14,212 nt of DNA, taken from Phycisphaerales bacterium. Its GTDB lineage: Bacteria > Planctomycetota > Phycisphaerae > Phycisphaerales > UBA1924. Position numbers and translations under genes: made by a program. Of this stretch, positions 6,532 to 13,680 are shown in pieces. Under the pieces are notes generated by a model that was not told where the DNA came from, did no database searches, and saw only the letters and a program-made list of their open reading frames with translations. The stretch's first letter is position 1. Each line of letters starts with the position of its first letter. Location of the stretch: contig JAJDDH010000114.1 in NCBI GenBank assembly GCA_029260415.1, positions 1-14,212 on the forward strand, given 5' to 3'.

Positions 6532-7384
6532 TGCGACCGCGTCGCCTGCGAGCGCCTAGGGCCATCCCGATCGCGATGGCGATCCCGCCGCCCGGCGCCG
6601 GAACCCGCACCGCCGTGTACACCTCGACGAACTGGTGCTGGTTCGGACCCACCGGCGTACGCGACTGCGTCAGGATCGCCCCGCTGAACGCGTCGGCCCC
6701 GTCGTATCGAATATCCCCGAGCACGTTGAACCCGCTGTTGGTGATCGACCCATCGAACGAGCGGAACCGCTCGGCGGTCGCCGAGGGCAGCATCACACGG
6801 AACCCGGCGTGGTCTGGCGTCTCGAACACGCCCTGGAAGAACGCCCCGTCAGCGCCCGTGATCCGTAGCAGATCACCCGTCACGTCCACCTGCATGAGTT
6901 CCTCACGCGTGCCGAGCAGGTCGCCCGTCATCGCGTCCAGCTCGTCCACCGTCACGCGCCACTGCCCCGCCATCGATGCGTCCCCGTCTTCTCGGGAGTC
7001 GATCTGTGTGATGAACTCCGCGTCTGTTCCCGGCGCCCGATACAGCTCGGACGCGTACTCACCCCCGAAGTAGATCAGCGTCTGGCTTGCGCGGTTGGGC
7101 GTGCTGAACTGTCCCGTGCCCGATCGGTTGGCCACGCTGTCCCAGGTGATCTGCCCCGCCGCGCTGATCATCCCCCCATACGGCGCGATGCCCCGCATAT
7201 CGGAGAACTCGTATCTCCGGTCCCCCTCCGTCTCCCAGATGTGGATCCACTCCGTGGCGCTCGATGGCCCGGTGTACGAGTGGAAGTACACCCCGCGCGG
7301 GTCGATGGTCTCCCCGCCCAGCGCCGGAGAGCAGACCGACAGACACGCGGCGATTCCCGCGACGACAACGCTTCTCGAACCCAT
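6524..7384 (-). CDS. PEP-CTERM-type secreted protein of unknown function
   Basis: 286 residues from the ATG at 7384. This start is chosen over an upstream in-frame ATG at 7552 because a GAGGT site lies 7 bases before it and a signal peptide starts there: MGSRSVVV, hydrophobic core to about 20, likely cleavage near ALG (21-23). The mature part is beta-rich and acidic with no recognised enzyme motif. The C-terminus has the three parts of a PEP-CTERM sorting signal: VPAPGG (261-266), a hydrophobic segment (268-277) and an RRRRGR cluster (279-284). The motif is Pro-Ala-Pro rather than Pro-Glu-Pro. In organisms with exosortases such tails are removed on the way to the surface; no exosortase is visible here. 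The gene is divergent from the AraC-type regulator, which might control it (inference). Its stop lies inside the last codons of the Mrp-type gene. Confidence 0.85.
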   Translation of the reverse strand: MGSRSVVVAGIAACLSVCSPALGGETIDPRGVYFHSYTGPSSATEWIHIWETEGDRRYEFSDMRGIAPYGGMISAAGQITWDSVANRSGTGQFSTPNRASQTLIYFGGEYASELYRAPGTDAEFITQIDSREDGDASMAGQWRVTVDELDAMTGDLLGTREELMQVDVTGDLLRITGADGAFFQGVFETPDHAGFRVMLPSATAERFRSFDGSITNSGFNVLGDIRYDGADAFSGAILTQSRTPVGPNQHQFVEVYTAVRVPAPGGGIAIAIGMALGARRRRGRIS

Positions 7385-7391
7385 GCGACGT

Positions 7392-7396
7392 ACCTC
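7392..7396 (-). promoter_or_regulatory. Ribosome-binding site of the PEP-CTERM gene
   Basis: Minus-strand GAGGT lies 7 bases before the ATG at 7384 and supports the start that begins directly with the signal peptide. Confidence 0.6.
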
Positions 7397-7459
7397 GTTC
7401 GTGACCCGATCCAGAGGAGATGCAGGCGGAACGTACCCCGGGGATCGGCCCCAAACTTC

Positions 7460-7521
7460 CACGATCGTGCGCCGCCCCCCCGAAGCGCACGCAGGTGCAA
7501 CGTTCGGGCGTCGCCCTGCGT
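7460..7521. promoter_or_regulatory. Inverted repeats in the PEP-CTERM/AraC divergent spacer (candidate operator)
   Basis: The spacer 7385-7533 contains a perfect 10-bp palindrome CACGATCGTG (7460-7469). It also has a 7-bp inverted repeat, ACGCAGG (7489-7495) with CCTGCGT (7515-7521), separated by 19 bases and ending 12 bases before the regulator's start. Positions suit auto- or cross-regulation, but short palindromes are easily found by chance in GC-rich DNA. No convincing -35/-10 pair was seen. Confidence 0.3.
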
Positions 7522-7533
7522 ACGGACACGCGG

Positions 7534-8487
7534 ATGCAGGCGACCCCCGCACAGCTCACCTACTACCGCTTCGGTCCCTCCGAGGTCGTCCGCACCCCGC
7601 TGGTCAACATCGGGCGCGAGGACCGCCCGCCCGACGCCGAGGGGTGGGACAGCGACCAGAGCATCGGCGCGTTCCCCCTCCTCGCGTTCAGCAAGATCCC
7701 GGTGCGGGTCCGGTTCAACGACGAAGCGCCCACCGTCCTCTCCCCCGCCGTCGTCGCGGCGCCCTGGGGCTCGAGCCTCTACACCCGCAAGCCCGTCGCC
7801 CCCGAGGGGCAGCGCACCGTCTGGGTCATCGTCCGCGACGACACCCTCGTGCGCTTCGCCTCCCGCTTCGACCCGTCCGCGCGTGAGCGCCCGGACCGCC
7901 CGCTGGGCGCGCTGACCGCGCCCGTGGACCCCGTCGCGGCGGTGCTCGCACGCAAGATCGCCTCGTACGCGTTCGACGGCGATCGCACGCCAGACCCGCT
8001 CCTGCTCGAGGGGGCCGTGCTGCGCATCTGCGACCGCTCGGTCAGAACCGCCTTCGAGTCGCGGGGCCACGCCGGCGCGCTCCCCCGCACGCCCTCGCCC
8101 CGCGCCAGGCGCCAGCAGCTCGAGGCGGTCAACGCCGCGTGCGAGCACATCTGCCTCAACGCGGGCGATAGCCTCTCACTCGCGGGGATCAGCGACGCCG
8201 CGGAGCTCTCGCCCGGGTATCTCTGCCGCGTCTTCCGAGAGCACCTTGGGATGAGCGTGCACCAGTACCTCACGCGCGTCCGCGTGCTGGGCGCGGTCGA
8301 CGAGCTCCCCGCCTGGCGCGGGAGGCTCTCCGCGCTGGCCCGCCGTCGGGGCTTCTCCAGCCACGCGCACCTGGTCACCGCGTTCCAGAGGCTCCTGGGC
8401 GTCTCGCCCAGCCAGCTCTCGGACACCGACGCCCGCCAGTGGCTCGCCCGCGCCTGCCCGGGCCGCCAGGCGTTGCTGCGGCGCTGA
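7534..8487 (+). CDS. AraC-family transcriptional regulator
   Basis: 317 residues from the ATG at 7534. An in-frame ATG at 7420 would add 38 Arg/Pro-rich residues that look non-coding, so the shorter start is used, although its ribosome-binding site is weak. The C-terminal AraC/XylS domain occupies about 194-296 with two helix-turn-helix units. The first is SLSLAGISDAAELSPGYLCRVFREH (213-237, two overlapping helices). The second is SALARRRGFSSHAHLVTAFQ (266-285), ending in the typical LLGVSPSQL. The N-terminal about 180 residues should hold the effector-sensing/dimerisation part; I do not recognise a specific subfamily or ligand. It is divergent from the PEP-CTERM gene and convergent with gmk (23-bp gap), so the secreted-protein gene is the natural candidate target (inference). 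Confidence 0.88.
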   Translation: MQATPAQLTYYRFGPSEVVRTPLVNIGREDRPPDAEGWDSDQSIGAFPLLAFSKIPVRVRFNDEAPTVLSPAVVAAPWGSSLYTRKPVAPEGQRTVWVIVRDDTLVRFASRFDPSARERPDRPLGALTAPVDPVAAVLARKIASYAFDGDRTPDPLLLEGAVLRICDRSVRTAFESRGHAGALPRTPSPRARRQQLEAVNAACEHICLNAGDSLSLAGISDAAELSPGYLCRVFREHLGMSVHQYLTRVRVLGAVDELPAWRGRLSALARRRGFSSHAHLVTAFQRLLGVSPSQLSDTDARQWLARACPGRQALLRR

Positions 8488-8510
8488 GCGCGAAGGGCAC
8501 GCCGCCCGAT

Positions 8511-9134
8511 CTAGCGGACCGACTCGCCCCGCTGTCGTCCGCGCGCCGCGCGCACCTGCTCGAGCGCCTCAGCGATCGCCCGGTCCAGGTCGTCGTTGAC
8601 GACGAACGCGTCGTACGCCCCGCACTCCCGGGCGACGCGGATCTCCCGCTTGGCCTCTGCGAACCGCTTCTGGATCAGCGCCTCGCTCTCGCGCCGGCGC
8701 GAGCGGAGGCGATCAAGAAGCACGTCCTCGCTCGGGGGGAGCACGAACAGCCCGAACGCCTCGGGCATGCGCTGTTTCACCTGCTTGGCGCCCTCAACGT
8801 CGATCTCCACGATCACCAGGCGCCCGCGGGCGAGCTGCTCATCGACCCAGGCCCGGGGGGTGCCGTAGCGTCGACCGAACACGTCGGCCCACTCCAGCAG
8901 CGCATCGCTCTGGATCAGCTCGTCGAACCGCTCGTCGCTGACAAACCGGTAATCCACGCCCTCGACGTCCGCGTCGGTCTTGTCGCGGGTGGTGGCGCTG
9001 ACGCTGAACACCGAGTCCGAGATCGCGCGCTCCACGCCCCGCGTGATGGTGGTTTTGCCCACCCCGCTCGGGCCCGAGATGATCAGCAGCATCCCGTCGT
9101 CGGTGTCGGTGTGGAGTCGGCGCTCGGGGGTCAT
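8511..9134 (-). CDS. gmk: Guanylate kinase
   Basis: 207 residues, the usual length. It phosphorylates GMP to GDP with ATP in the cytosol. The P-loop GPSGVGKTT lies at 21-29. GMP-site residues are seen in SVSATTR (44-50) and in Y90 of RRYGTP. VIVEIDVEGAKQVK (107-120) and the lid RLRSRRRESEALIQKR (142-157) are typical of the family. The start at 9134 gives 14 residues before the core strand MLLIISGPSG; an internal ATG at residue 15 is a possible alternative, and neither has a strong Shine-Dalgarno site. It lies 39 bp after pyrB on the same strand, so it is probably the last gene of a lipoprotein-pyrB-gmk transcript. Confidence 0.96.
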   Translation of the reverse strand: MTPERRLHTDTDDGMLLIISGPSGVGKTTITRGVERAISDSVFSVSATTRDKTDADVEGVDYRFVSDERFDELIQSDALLEWADVFGRRYGTPRAWVDEQLARGRLVIVEIDVEGAKQVKQRMPEAFGLFVLPPSEDVLLDRLRSRRRESEALIQKRFAEAKREIRVARECGAYDAFVVNDDLDRAIAEALEQVRAARGRQRGESVR

Positions 9135-9173
9135 GGCTGGAGCGTAGCCCGGCGCGATCCGCCGCGCCGTCGT

Positions 9174-10094
9174 TCACGATTGACGACAGGCGTTCACGCA
9201 CGAAAGCAGCGCCGCCGCCCGCACATCGGGCCCGGCGCTCACCTGGCGCAGCACCAGCGACCGCTCCCCGTCCGCCACCTCGCCGTCGATCTCCAGGCCC
9301 CGGTTCATCGGGCCCGGGTGCATCACCCACGCCCCGCGGCGCATCCGCTGCGCCCGCTCGCGCGTCAGCCCGAACCGATCGCGGTACTCCCGCGCCGAGC
9401 CGATCGAGCTGCTCCGCTCGAACTGGATCCGCAGCGCCATCACGGCGTCCACCTCGCCCACCACCGCGTCCAGATCGTTCGAGACCCGGCACCCGAGCGC
9501 CTCGAGCCCCCGAGGCGCCATCCCAGGAGGCCCGCAGCACACTGCCTCTGCCCCCAGGGTCGTCAAACATGCGATGTTCGAGCGCGCCACCCGCGACGCC
9601 GCGCAGTCGCCCACGATCGCGACCCGAACGCCCGAGAGGTCAAAGCCCGCCTCGCGCCCCAACGCCCGGGAGAGTGTCAGCGCGTCGATGAGCGCCTGCG
9701 TTGGGTGCTCGTGCCGCCCGTCGCCCGCGTTGAGCACGGCACACGACACCGCGTCCCCGACCACGCGGGCCCCCCCGCTCTGCGCGCAGCGGACCACCAG
9801 CGCCCCGACGCCCATCGCCTCGATCGTGCGGGCCGTGTCCCCGATCGACTCGCCCTTGCTCACGCTCGAGCCCTTGCCCGAGACGTCCACCACGTGCGCC
9901 CCAAGCCGCTGGGCCGCGAGGGTAAAGCTCACACGCGTGCGGGTCGAATCCTCGAAGAACAGGTTGGCGACGCTCACGCCCGCCAGCTCGTCGCCCCGCA
10001 GCGCCGAGGCGTCACGGGCCGACGCGAGCAGCTTCCGGACGCGGTCGCCCGACATGCCGCGGATCTGGAGCAGGCGCCCTGCGGGGTCTGTCAT
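9174..10094 (-). CDS. pyrB: Aspartate carbamoyltransferase catalytic subunit
   Basis: 306 residues, full length for the family. It joins carbamoyl phosphate and L-aspartate in pyrimidine biosynthesis. The carbamoyl-phosphate loop FFEDSTRTR is at 46-54, the mobile loop lysine is in SKGES (79-83), and NAGDGRHEHPTQALIDALT (122-140) is typical. SRVARSN (167-173), MALRIQFER (219-227) and HPGPMNRGLEID (259-270) complete the set. Two positions differ from the common pattern. The 'RH' after the third strand is R102-C103, and the 'HSRVARS' segment reads AASRVARS with Ala in place of His. The main catalytic residues still appear present, so activity is expected. Start at 10094, 11 bp after the lipoprotein gene and 39 bp before gmk. 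No pyrI-type regulatory chain or dihydroorotase gene is beside it. Confidence 0.96.
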   Translation of the reverse strand: MTDPAGRLLQIRGMSGDRVRKLLASARDASALRGDELAGVSVANLFFEDSTRTRVSFTLAAQRLGAHVVDVSGKGSSVSKGESIGDTARTIEAMGVGALVVRCAQSGGARVVGDAVSCAVLNAGDGRHEHPTQALIDALTLSRALGREAGFDLSGVRVAIVGDCAASRVARSNIACLTTLGAEAVCCGPPGMAPRGLEALGCRVSNDLDAVVGEVDAVMALRIQFERSSSIGSAREYRDRFGLTRERAQRMRRGAWVMHPGPMNRGLEIDGEVADGERSLVLRQVSAGPDVRAAALLSCVNACRQS

Positions 10095-10105
10095 CGCGCC
10101 AGAGT

Positions 10106-10876
10106 CTAGGGGTTGATCTCGATCACGTCGGGCTGGTTCGTCGGCACGCTCGCCTCCGTCCGCTCGCTCTGAACCGGCTCGTCGTCGATCACCCAGCGCG
10201 GCTCGGTCTGGAACTGCGAGTCCTCCGCGTCGAACTCGGCGCTGCGCGTGGACGAGGCCGTCGTGTCATCGCCAATTGCCTCGCGCCAGGCGCCGTCATC
10301 ACCCGGCTCGTCCCCGGCGTACCCCGCGTCGGGCGCGATGTACGCATCGATGAAGTTTTCCGGCGCGTTGGCCAGCGTCCCGATCGCCCACGGGCGGTAG
10401 CGCACCACCCGCCAGGGCTCCAGCCCGCCCTCGAGCTCGATCGTGATCCCCTGCGTCGGGTAGGCCCCGTCGCTGTTCTTGCCCAGCGCCAGCACCGGGC
10501 GGACCACGTCCACCTTCGCCTGCCCGGAGCGCACCCAGACCCGGGTGACCGAGTAGCGGGGCAGGTCCGTGTTCGACGAGCTGAGCGCCTCGCCCCCCAC
10601 GCTCGACGCGATCGAGGCGTACGTCTGGGGCTCCACGCCCGCGGGCAGGTTGATCGCGTACCGCTCGGGCACGCCGCTGGTCCGGCTCGTCGTCCAGCGC
10701 AGCGACTCACGCATCACGCCCGTCGCCGCGCGGGTGCTCGTGGAACTGCGCGTCAGCGACCCGTCCGCGTGCGGGTACGAGCTGTACCCGGCGCACCCGC
10801 CCAGGCCCATCCCAAGAGCGCCCAGCGAGGCCAGTGCCGTGAGCGTCATAATCCGATTCGTCCGGGCGCCTGCCAT
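10106..10876 (-). CDS. Predicted lipoprotein of unknown function
   Basis: 256 residues from the ATG at 10876. Although the frame stays open upstream to 11011, this start has a strong GGAGG site and begins directly with a lipoprotein signal: MAGARTNR, hydrophobic 10-25, lipobox LGGC with the lipidated Cys at 28. The mature N-terminal region is Ser/Thr-rich. The middle (about 70-180) looks like a compact beta-containing domain with 'RYAINLPAGVEPQTYASIA' and 'EPWRVVRYRPWAIG'. The last about 75 residues are acidic and low in complexity, probably disordered. I do not recognise a family. It is the first gene of the likely lipoprotein-pyrB-gmk unit and is divergent from ubiX across 133 bp. Membrane anchoring is well supported; its role is unknown. 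Confidence 0.82.
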   Translation of the reverse strand: MAGARTNRIMTLTALASLGALGMGLGGCAGYSSYPHADGSLTRSSTSTRAATGVMRESLRWTTSRTSGVPERYAINLPAGVEPQTYASIASSVGGEALSSSNTDLPRYSVTRVWVRSGQAKVDVVRPVLALGKNSDGAYPTQGITIELEGGLEPWRVVRYRPWAIGTLANAPENFIDAYIAPDAGYAGDEPGDDGAWREAIGDDTTASSTRSAEFDAEDSQFQTEPRWVIDDEPVQSERTEASVPTNQPDVIEINP

Positions 10877-10885
10877 CGCGTCGAT

Positions 10886-10890
10886 CCTCC
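10886..10890 (-). promoter_or_regulatory. Ribosome-binding site of the lipoprotein gene
   Basis: Minus-strand GGAGG inside AGGGAGGA lies 9 bases before the ATG at 10876. It decides this start over the longer frame beginning at 11011. Confidence 0.8.
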
Positions 10891-11009
10891 CTGATCCGGT
10901 GCTGCGTGCGGGCGATCCCCGCCCTCTGGAAACCCACTGTATCCGGGTGAATCGACCCCTGCCCGCCCAGCGAACCTGTGGACGCCCACCCCTAGCATTC
11001 GCTGAGCCC

Positions 11010-11651
11010 ATGACCCCCGACGCCCCCCACCCATCCCGACCCCGCCGCTACGTCCTGGGCGTCTCGGGCGCCTCAGGCGCCCTCTATGCCCGACGCCTGC
11101 TCGAGCTGCTCCTGCGCTCGGGCGCCGAGGTCCACCTCGTCGTCAGCGAGTACGGCCAGCGCCTGCTGTTTGATGAGCTCCAGATCCGCAAGCTCGAGCT
11201 CGACCAGCTCGTTCCCGCGCTCGCCCCCGACCCGGGCGACGCGGCTTCTCGCCTGCTCGTCCACCCCAACAAGGACGTCGGCGCCGTCATCGCCTCGGGC
11301 AGCTTCCTCCACGACGGCATGGCGGTCGTCCCCTGCTCGTCCACCTCGCTGGGCGCCATCGCCACGGGCTCGGGCTCGAACCTGCTCACCCGGGCCGCGA
11401 TGGTCACGCTCAAGGAGCGCCGCCCCCTGATCGTCTGCCACCGCGAGATGCCCCTGAGCCTGATCGACATCGAGAACATGCGCACCCTCGCCCTCGCCGG
11501 CGCGACGCTCTGCCCGCCCAACCCGGGCTTCTACCTGAACCCACAGGGCATCGACGACATCGTGGACTTCACCGTGGGCAAGGTGCTGGACCTGCTGGGT
11601 GTAGAGCACCAGCTCAGGACGCGCTGGGGGCAGGACCGCCCCTCGGGCTGA
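11010..11651 (+). CDS. ubiX: UbiX-type flavin prenyltransferase
   Basis: 213 residues, normal for UbiX/Pad1. It attaches a dimethylallyl group to FMN to make prenyl-FMN, the cofactor of UbiD-family decarboxylases. The N-terminal flavodoxin-like motif GVSGASGALYARRLLELL is at 17-34, SEYG at 46-49 and GSFLHDGMAVVPCSSTSLGA at 97-116. LKERRPLIVCHREMPLS (134-150) carries the conserved Arg and Glu, and CPPNPGFYLNP (168-178) is typical. The frame is open far upstream, overlapping the lipoprotein gene, but similarity begins only after the ATG at 11010, which is therefore used. There is no strong Shine-Dalgarno site. No ubiD is adjacent; quinone synthesis or another UbiD-dependent decarboxylation could be served. 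Convergent with the ArsR-like gene. Confidence 0.95.
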   Translation: MTPDAPHPSRPRRYVLGVSGASGALYARRLLELLLRSGAEVHLVVSEYGQRLLFDELQIRKLELDQLVPALAPDPGDAASRLLVHPNKDVGAVIASGSFLHDGMAVVPCSSTSLGAIATGSGSNLLTRAAMVTLKERRPLIVCHREMPLSLIDIENMRTLALAGATLCPPNPGFYLNPQGIDDIVDFTVGKVLDLLGVEHQLRTRWGQDRPSG

Positions 11652-11680
11652 GCCCCGTGCGCGCCGGATCGCGGGCCCGA

Positions 11681-12232
11681 TCACGGGTCCAGGGGCGCCC
11701 CCACGATCGTCACCGACATCGGCGCCAGACCCTCGCGGGGTCGGTCTCGGCTCTCACGCAAGACCGACTCGAGCTTCTGCACCGCCTCCCGCACCTCCGC
11801 GACCTGCTCCGGGGTGAGCCACCCGACGGACCGCGACAGCAGGGGCGCCTCGCCGTCAGGACGCGAAAGCGATTGCTCGAACTCCCGCTCGGCCAGGTTC
11901 AGCATCAGCCGCCCGCCCCGCGCCAGCTCCCGCCTGAACGCGGGGCCACGCCCCTCGGGGGCCAGCTCGATCCGCTCGGAGACCAGTTCGTACAGCCGAC
12001 GCGGGCGCGCCCCGGTCTCGCGTGTTCCCGCGTCCCGAACGAGCCCGATCGCGATGAGCCGATCCAGGTGGTAGCGGACCGTCTCGGACGACATCCCCGC
12101 GTCCCGCCCGATCGCCCCAGTGCCGATCGCCCCCCGCCCCATCATCGCCTCGACCACCGCCATCCGCGCCGGCGAGTTGAGCACGCGCAGCTGACGCGCC
12201 GTCCTGACCAGATACGCCGCGGGGTCGCTCAC
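11681..12232 (-). CDS. ArsR-like winged-helix transcriptional regulator
   Basis: 183 residues with a GTG start at 12232. Residues about 10-85 form a winged helix: RQLRVLNSPARMAVVEAMM, then a helix-turn-helix GAIGRDAGMSSETVRYHLDRLIAIGLV (long helix pair, about 39-65), then a wing with ARPRRLYEL. This is the layout of ArsR/GntR-like 'helix_turn_helix' regulators. It lacks the metal-binding Cys motifs of ArsR/SmtB sensors, having no cysteine at all in the visible product. The C-terminal half is charged and helical (PEQVAEVREAVQKLESVL) and may dimerise or sense an effector. No Shine-Dalgarno site is seen before GTG. It is divergent from the serine-hydrolase-like gene, with an AT-rich repeat-bearing spacer between, so autoregulation and control of that gene are plausible (inference). 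Confidence 0.85.
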   Translation of the reverse strand: MSDPAAYLVRTARQLRVLNSPARMAVVEAMMGRGAIGTGAIGRDAGMSSETVRYHLDRLIAIGLVRDAGTRETGARPRRLYELVSERIELAPEGRGPAFRRELARGGRLMLNLAEREFEQSLSRPDGEAPLLSRSVGWLTPEQVAEVREAVQKLESVLRESRDRPREGLAPMSVTIVGAPLDP

Positions 12233-12280
12233 AGGGGGGTTCTACCGCCGCGGGAACGCCCAGGGATGCCGAGGGGGTTC

Positions 12281-12312
12281 AAAAACAGAAAAACAGTATG
12301 ATATTTTCATAT
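12281..12312. promoter_or_regulatory. AT-rich divergent promoter/operator region with tandem and inverted repeats
   Basis: A sharp AT-rich island in an otherwise GC-rich window. AAAAACAG is repeated exactly in tandem at 12281-12288 and 12289-12296. It is followed by TATGAT (12297-12302), a good -10 hexamer for the plus strand. TATGA (12297-12301) and TCATA (12307-12311) form an inverted repeat around TATTT. No good -35 hexamer lies 17 bases upstream. A start of transcription near 12309 would leave a leader of about 66 bases before the ATG at 12375. The inverted repeat overlapping the -10 would suit repression by the divergent winged-helix regulator (inference). Confidence 0.5.
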
Positions 12313-12363
12313 TGGCGTCGGGCGCCGCCCGCCGGCGCGTCCGGGGAACCGACCCCTTCCAAC

Positions 12364-12367
12364 GGAG
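12364..12367 (+). promoter_or_regulatory. Ribosome-binding site of the serine-hydrolase-like gene
   Basis: GGAG within CGGAGAGA lies 7 bases before the ATG at 12375, which opens a signal peptide. This rules out the longer TTG start at 12312. Confidence 0.75.
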
Positions 12368-12374
12368 AGACACC

Positions 12375-13670
12375 ATGAACCGCGCCCCGATCGCCTGTTG
12401 CGCACTGATCCTGACCGCCTCGGCGCCCGCCATCGCCCCGGCGCAGGACCAGCCGCCGCTCACCTGGCAAACCGTCCCCGCCGCCCTCGAGCAGGCCGAG
12501 CGCGAGGGCTTTTCGGGCAGCGTCCTGCTCGTCCGTGACGGCGAGATCGTCCTCAATAAGGGCTACGCCTTCGCCGACCGCGAGAAGAAGATCCCCAACA
12601 CGCCCGCCACCATCTTCGCCCTGGGCTCCACCCCCATCGACTTCACCCACGTCGCCATCCTCCAACTGCAGGGCGCGGGCAAGCTCGATCTGGACGACCC
12701 GATCACCGAGTACTTCGACGCCTTCCCGGACGACAAGCGCACGATGACCCTCGAGCACCTGCGCTCCGGCGCGTCGGGCTTGCCCGACTTCCCGTACCTC
12801 CCGGGCGTGGACGAGGACCCCGACCACAGCCCGCTCTCGCGCGATGAGTTCATCGAGCGCGCCCGCAACGCGACGCTGCTCTTCGAGCCCGGGACCGACC
12901 GCGTCCACTCGCACTTCGCCTGGGGCGTGCTCGCCGCCGTTGTCGAGGTCGCCAGCGGCCAGTCCTACCGCGACTACATCACCACGCACGTGCTCGAGCC
13001 CGCAGGCATGACCCGGACCGGGTTCCACGGCCAGCGGTTCCCGGGCGAGACCGTCGCCATCGGGTACGACAGCCGAACCTGGGGCGAGATCAACTCACCC
13101 GAGCACTGGGGCGAGACCTCCTGGCTCGTCATGGGCTCGGGCGGCATGGTCGGCACAAACGAAGACCTCTTCCGATTCAACCGCGCCATCAACGACGGCA
13201 CGCTCCTCCCCCCGGGTGTCCTCCGCCTGTACCCCAGCAGCGCCGTCTACGCCAACGGCAACATGTACGGCTTCGAGACCTACTACAACCACGGCGGCGA
13301 CAACCTGTTCTACCTCAACTGCAACAACTCAAACCCCATGAGCCCTGTCTACGACCTCCAGGGCCTCGCCCGCAGCCTCGAACAACTCTGCGACGACCGC
13401 CCGCCCCCCAACTTCTCCATCGGGCTCATGATGCGCCCCGGGCCCGACTCGATCATCGTTGGCGATGTCGTCTCCGGATCCGCGGCCGAGCGCGCCGGGC
13501 TCCGCAAGGGCGACGTGCTCCTCGCGGCCAACGGCGTGGACTTCGACCCCCACGCCCCCCTCGAGGCACTCCGCCCGGGCATCGAGCACGGGCGCCCGCT
13601 CCGCCTGCGCATCGAGCGCGACGGGCGAGCGATACTCCTCACACTCCGCCCAGAGCCCCTGGCGCCCTAA
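12375..13670 (+). CDS. Secreted beta-lactamase-family (serine hydrolase-like) protein with C-terminal PDZ, degenerate active site
   Basis: 431 residues with a signal peptide (1 to about 23, likely cleavage after APA). Residues 30-340 follow the class C beta-lactamase/DD-peptidase fold pattern: FSGSVLLVRDGEIVLNKGYA (46-65), IFALGST (80-86), ILQLQGAGKLDLDDPITEYF (95-114), LEHLRSGASGLPDF (126-139), VVEVASGQSYRDYI (189-202) and LEPAGMTRTGF (207-217). Active members need SxxK, YxN and HxG. Here these read S85-T-P-I88, H178-S-H180 and H306-G-G. The nucleophile Ser remains, but the general-base Lys and the Tyr/Asn are gone, so hydrolase activity by the usual mechanism is unlikely. Residues about 345-428 form a PDZ domain, with GDVVSGSAAERAGLRKGDVL being typical. 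Probably periplasmic and possibly a binding or scaffold protein (inference). It is divergent from the winged-helix regulator and convergent with dnaE (10-bp gap). Confidence 0.88.
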   Translation: MNRAPIACCALILTASAPAIAPAQDQPPLTWQTVPAALEQAEREGFSGSVLLVRDGEIVLNKGYAFADREKKIPNTPATIFALGSTPIDFTHVAILQLQGAGKLDLDDPITEYFDAFPDDKRTMTLEHLRSGASGLPDFPYLPGVDEDPDHSPLSRDEFIERARNATLLFEPGTDRVHSHFAWGVLAAVVEVASGQSYRDYITTHVLEPAGMTRTGFHGQRFPGETVAIGYDSRTWGEINSPEHWGETSWLVMGSGGMVGTNEDLFRFNRAINDGTLLPPGVLRLYPSSAVYANGNMYGFETYYNHGGDNLFYLNCNNSNPMSPVYDLQGLARSLEQLCDDRPPPNFSIGLMMRPGPDSIIVGDVVSGSAAERAGLRKGDVLLAANGVDFDPHAPLEALRPGIEHGRPLRLRIERDGRAILLTLRPEPLAP

Positions 13671-13680
13671 CGCCGACGCG

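Noticed and set aside
7420..7533. Longer N-terminus for the AraC-type regulator
   Set aside because: The 38 extra residues are Arg/Pro-rich and fill the divergent promoter region; family-like sequence begins only after the ATG at 7534.
8439..10109. 556-codon plus-strand frame across gmk and pyrB
   Set aside because: Antisense shadow rich in Arg, His and Pro; the minus-strand genes carry complete enzyme motifs.
11667..11681. GATC-GC-GGGCCC-GATC near-palindrome in the ubiX/regulator gap, as a bidirectional terminator
   Set aside because: The symmetry is imperfect and no T-run follows on either strand.
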